A model generated the notes under the pieces. That model had not been told where the DNA came from and searched no databases. It was given only the letters and a program-made list of their open reading frames with translations. Both the position numbers and the translations under genes were made by a program. Shown here piece after piece: positions 8,984-9,790 of a stretch of DNA of 9,790 bases; positions within the stretch are counted from its first letter, which is position 1, and each line of letters starts with the position of its first letter. The stretch spans positions 1 through 9,790 of the forward strand of contig CAUHBX010000020.1 of NCBI GenBank assembly GCA_959604475.1, in the 5' to 3' direction. Source of the DNA: an uncultured Eubacteriales bacterium. Lineage in GTDB: Bacteria; Bacillota; Clostridia; Lachnospirales; Anaerotignaceae.

Positions 8984-9193
8984 ATGACCGATACTAAGCT
9001 TTTAAATGAAATTATTTTTAAATCAGGATTGAAAAAGAGATGGATTGCTGATAAAATGGGTCTTTCTCCCTATGGCCTTACGCTGAAAATCAACAACTCC
9101 AGCCATTTTAATGCAAATGAGATACAAACGCTTTGCAGACTGCTTGAAATTACATCTCTGCGCGATAAGGAGAGAATTTTTTTTGCACAATGA
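8984..9193 (+). CDS. Small phage-type helix-turn-helix protein
   Basis: The product is 69 residues. Residues about 17-58 look like a Cro/C1-type HTH: LKKRWIADKMGLSPYGLTLK forms the scaffold and turn, followed by a segment ending in ALxRLL-like EIQTLCRLLEIT, and the tail DKERIFFA. The same layout (KxxxIAexLGLsxyglxxKxN...F.a.EIqaLc.lL.it.lxeke.IFFA) is common in small regulators of Firmicute prophages and integrative elements. It has a strong ribosome site (AGGAGG, 8971-8976, 7-base spacing) and its own promoter with a palindrome. It heads a rightward gene row. It could be a repressor, a Cro-like switch or an activator; which one cannot be decided from sequence. Confidence 0.75.
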   Translation: MTDTKLLNEIIFKSGLKKRWIADKMGLSPYGLTLKINNSSHFNANEIQTLCRLLEITSLRDKERIFFAQ

Positions 9194-9232
9194 GTTGACT
9201 AAAAGCCAACAAAATGTTAAGGAGGCGGAGCT

Positions 9233-9442
9233 ATGACGGAAAAATTTGGCCTTATTGTGCTTATAATAGTCGGTTCGGTTTACTGTATAAATAACGACCC
9301 GGCTCTTGGGATGGTTATTTTTTGGTACTTAATACTGTGTTTTGCGTATGATGCCTTTGATATGAGGCGGGAAAAGCGCAGAATAAGAACTGTCAGGGAA
9401 AAAAGTTCAGGCGGGCGGAAGCGCCATGAGAAAAGTAATTAA
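9233..9442 (+). CDS. Small two-helix membrane protein, function unknown
   Basis: The 69-residue product has two hydrophobic stretches (about residues 5-18, FGLIVLIIVGSVYC, and 25-41, LGMVIFWYLILCFAYDA) joined by a short polar turn. A strongly basic tail (RREKRRIRTVREK and onward) should stay in the cytoplasm. A strong ribosome site AAGGAGG (9219-9225) lies 7 bases before the ATG, so the gene is likely real despite its size. It lies 39 bases after the HTH gene on the same strand. I do not recognise a family. Small membrane proteins between a regulator and a replication gene are seen in mobile elements. Confidence 0.65.
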   Translation: MTEKFGLIVLIIVGSVYCINNDPALGMVIFWYLILCFAYDAFDMRREKRRIRTVREKSSGGRKRHEKSN

Positions 9443-9488
9443 TCCGATAATCGGTAATGTCAAGGGGCGGGAGGAGCAGGTGCTTTGA
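9426..9488 (+). CDS. Possible 20-residue peptide overlapping both neighbours
   Basis: ATG 9426 to TGA 9486-9488 encodes MRKVINPIIGNVKGREEQVL. It overlaps the last 17 bases of the membrane-protein gene, and its TGA overlaps the TTG start of the next gene (TTGA). The ribosome site is poor (GGGCGGA around 9413-9419). It may be a real coupling peptide or a chance frame. No family is recognised. Confidence 0.3.
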   Translation: MRKVINPIIGNVKGREEQVL

Positions 9489-9790
9489 CATCAGGACATA
9501 TAAAGGTTTACAGAAAAATTCTTGACTGGGAATGGTACAAAAACACAAATACAAAGGTTGTTTTTATCCATATGGTTTTAAAGGCTTACTGGAAGGATAC
9601 AAAGATAGAGGGAGCGATAATAACCAGGGGCTCATTTATATCATCTGTAAAAAAGCTAGCTGAGGAAACATCACTGACATACAGCCAGGTAAGGCGTGCT
9701 GTGAGCAATCTAAAGAAAACGGGTGAAATAACAAGCAGGAGTACCAACAGGTTTACTATATTTACGGTTGAGAACTTTGATTTATACCAG
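9485..9790 (+). CDS. Phage-type replication initiator, N-terminal part (runs off right edge)
   Basis: The open frame of 102 codons runs to the window end. It starts at TTG 9485 with a good ribosome site GGGAGGAG (9469-9476, 8-base spacing). There is no ATG before codon 30, and the conserved N-terminal part precedes it, so TTG is the likely start. The product begins with KVYRKILDWEWYKNTNTKVV followed by FIHMVLKAYW, then a winged-helix region with RGSFISSVKKLAEETSLTYS and QVRRAVSNLKKTGEIT, and ends SRSTNRFTIFTVENFDLYQ. This is the pattern of the N-terminal winged helix of DnaD-like replication proteins in Firmicute phages and integrative elements, which open the element's origin and help load helicase. 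The rest (DnaD-type C-terminal domain expected) lies outside the window. Confidence 0.8.
   Translation, partial: MTSGHIKVYRKILDWEWYKNTNTKVVFIHMVLKAYWKDTKIEGAIITRGSFISSVKKLAEETSLTYSQVRRAVSNLKKTGEITSRSTNRFTIFTVENFDLYQ

Overview
The window reads as a chromosomal segment of an anaerobic, moderately low-GC Firmicute, most likely a gut Clostridium-type bacterium. The evidence is a single-chain pyruvate:ferredoxin oxidoreductase (NifJ), strong Shine-Dalgarno sites of the AAGGAGG type, near-consensus sigma-A promoters, a tmRNA gene without an encoded CCA end, and Clostridia-style ABC-F proteins. No genus can be named from sequence inspection alone.

Left part (1-2436), ribosome rescue. An Uup-like ABC-F ATPase gene runs leftward off the window. 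It is transcribed divergently from smpB, and the tmRNA gene ssrA follows smpB 10 bases after its stop. The last 38 or so codons of the ABC-F frame (positions 1-116) do not look like ABC-F. They resemble the C-terminal catalytic domain of a glycogen debranching enzyme, so there is a chimeric junction near position 117, more likely an assembly or rearrangement artefact than a true fusion. ssrA ends in a hairpin terminator.

Middle (2377-4387). A second, complete ABC-F gene (YkpA/YbiT-like) points back toward ssrA, with a terminator hairpin at its end. The two ABC-F genes therefore bracket the trans-translation pair. The second ABC-F gene has a near-perfect promoter and a short leader with alternative base pairing. 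A 394-base AT-rich divergent region separates it from nifJ.

NifJ to GntR (4388-8762). nifJ encodes a full-length, apparently intact 1174-residue PFOR with all expected cysteine and thiamine diphosphate motifs. A strong hairpin lies between it and a convergent FadR-type GntR/FCD regulator. The regulator has a consensus promoter overlapped by a small palindrome, suggesting autoregulation.

Right part (8763-9790), accessory region. A phage- or mobile-element-like module starts with a consensus promoter whose -10 box lies inside a 9+9 bp inverted repeat. It encodes a 69-residue HTH protein, a 69-residue two-helix membrane protein, a possible 20-residue peptide, and the start of a phage-type replication initiator that begins with TTG overlapping the preceding stop. 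No integrase or attachment site is visible, so whether this is a prophage, an integrative element or a remnant cannot be settled here. Outside the junction and this accessory module, the genes are ordinary housekeeping genes.
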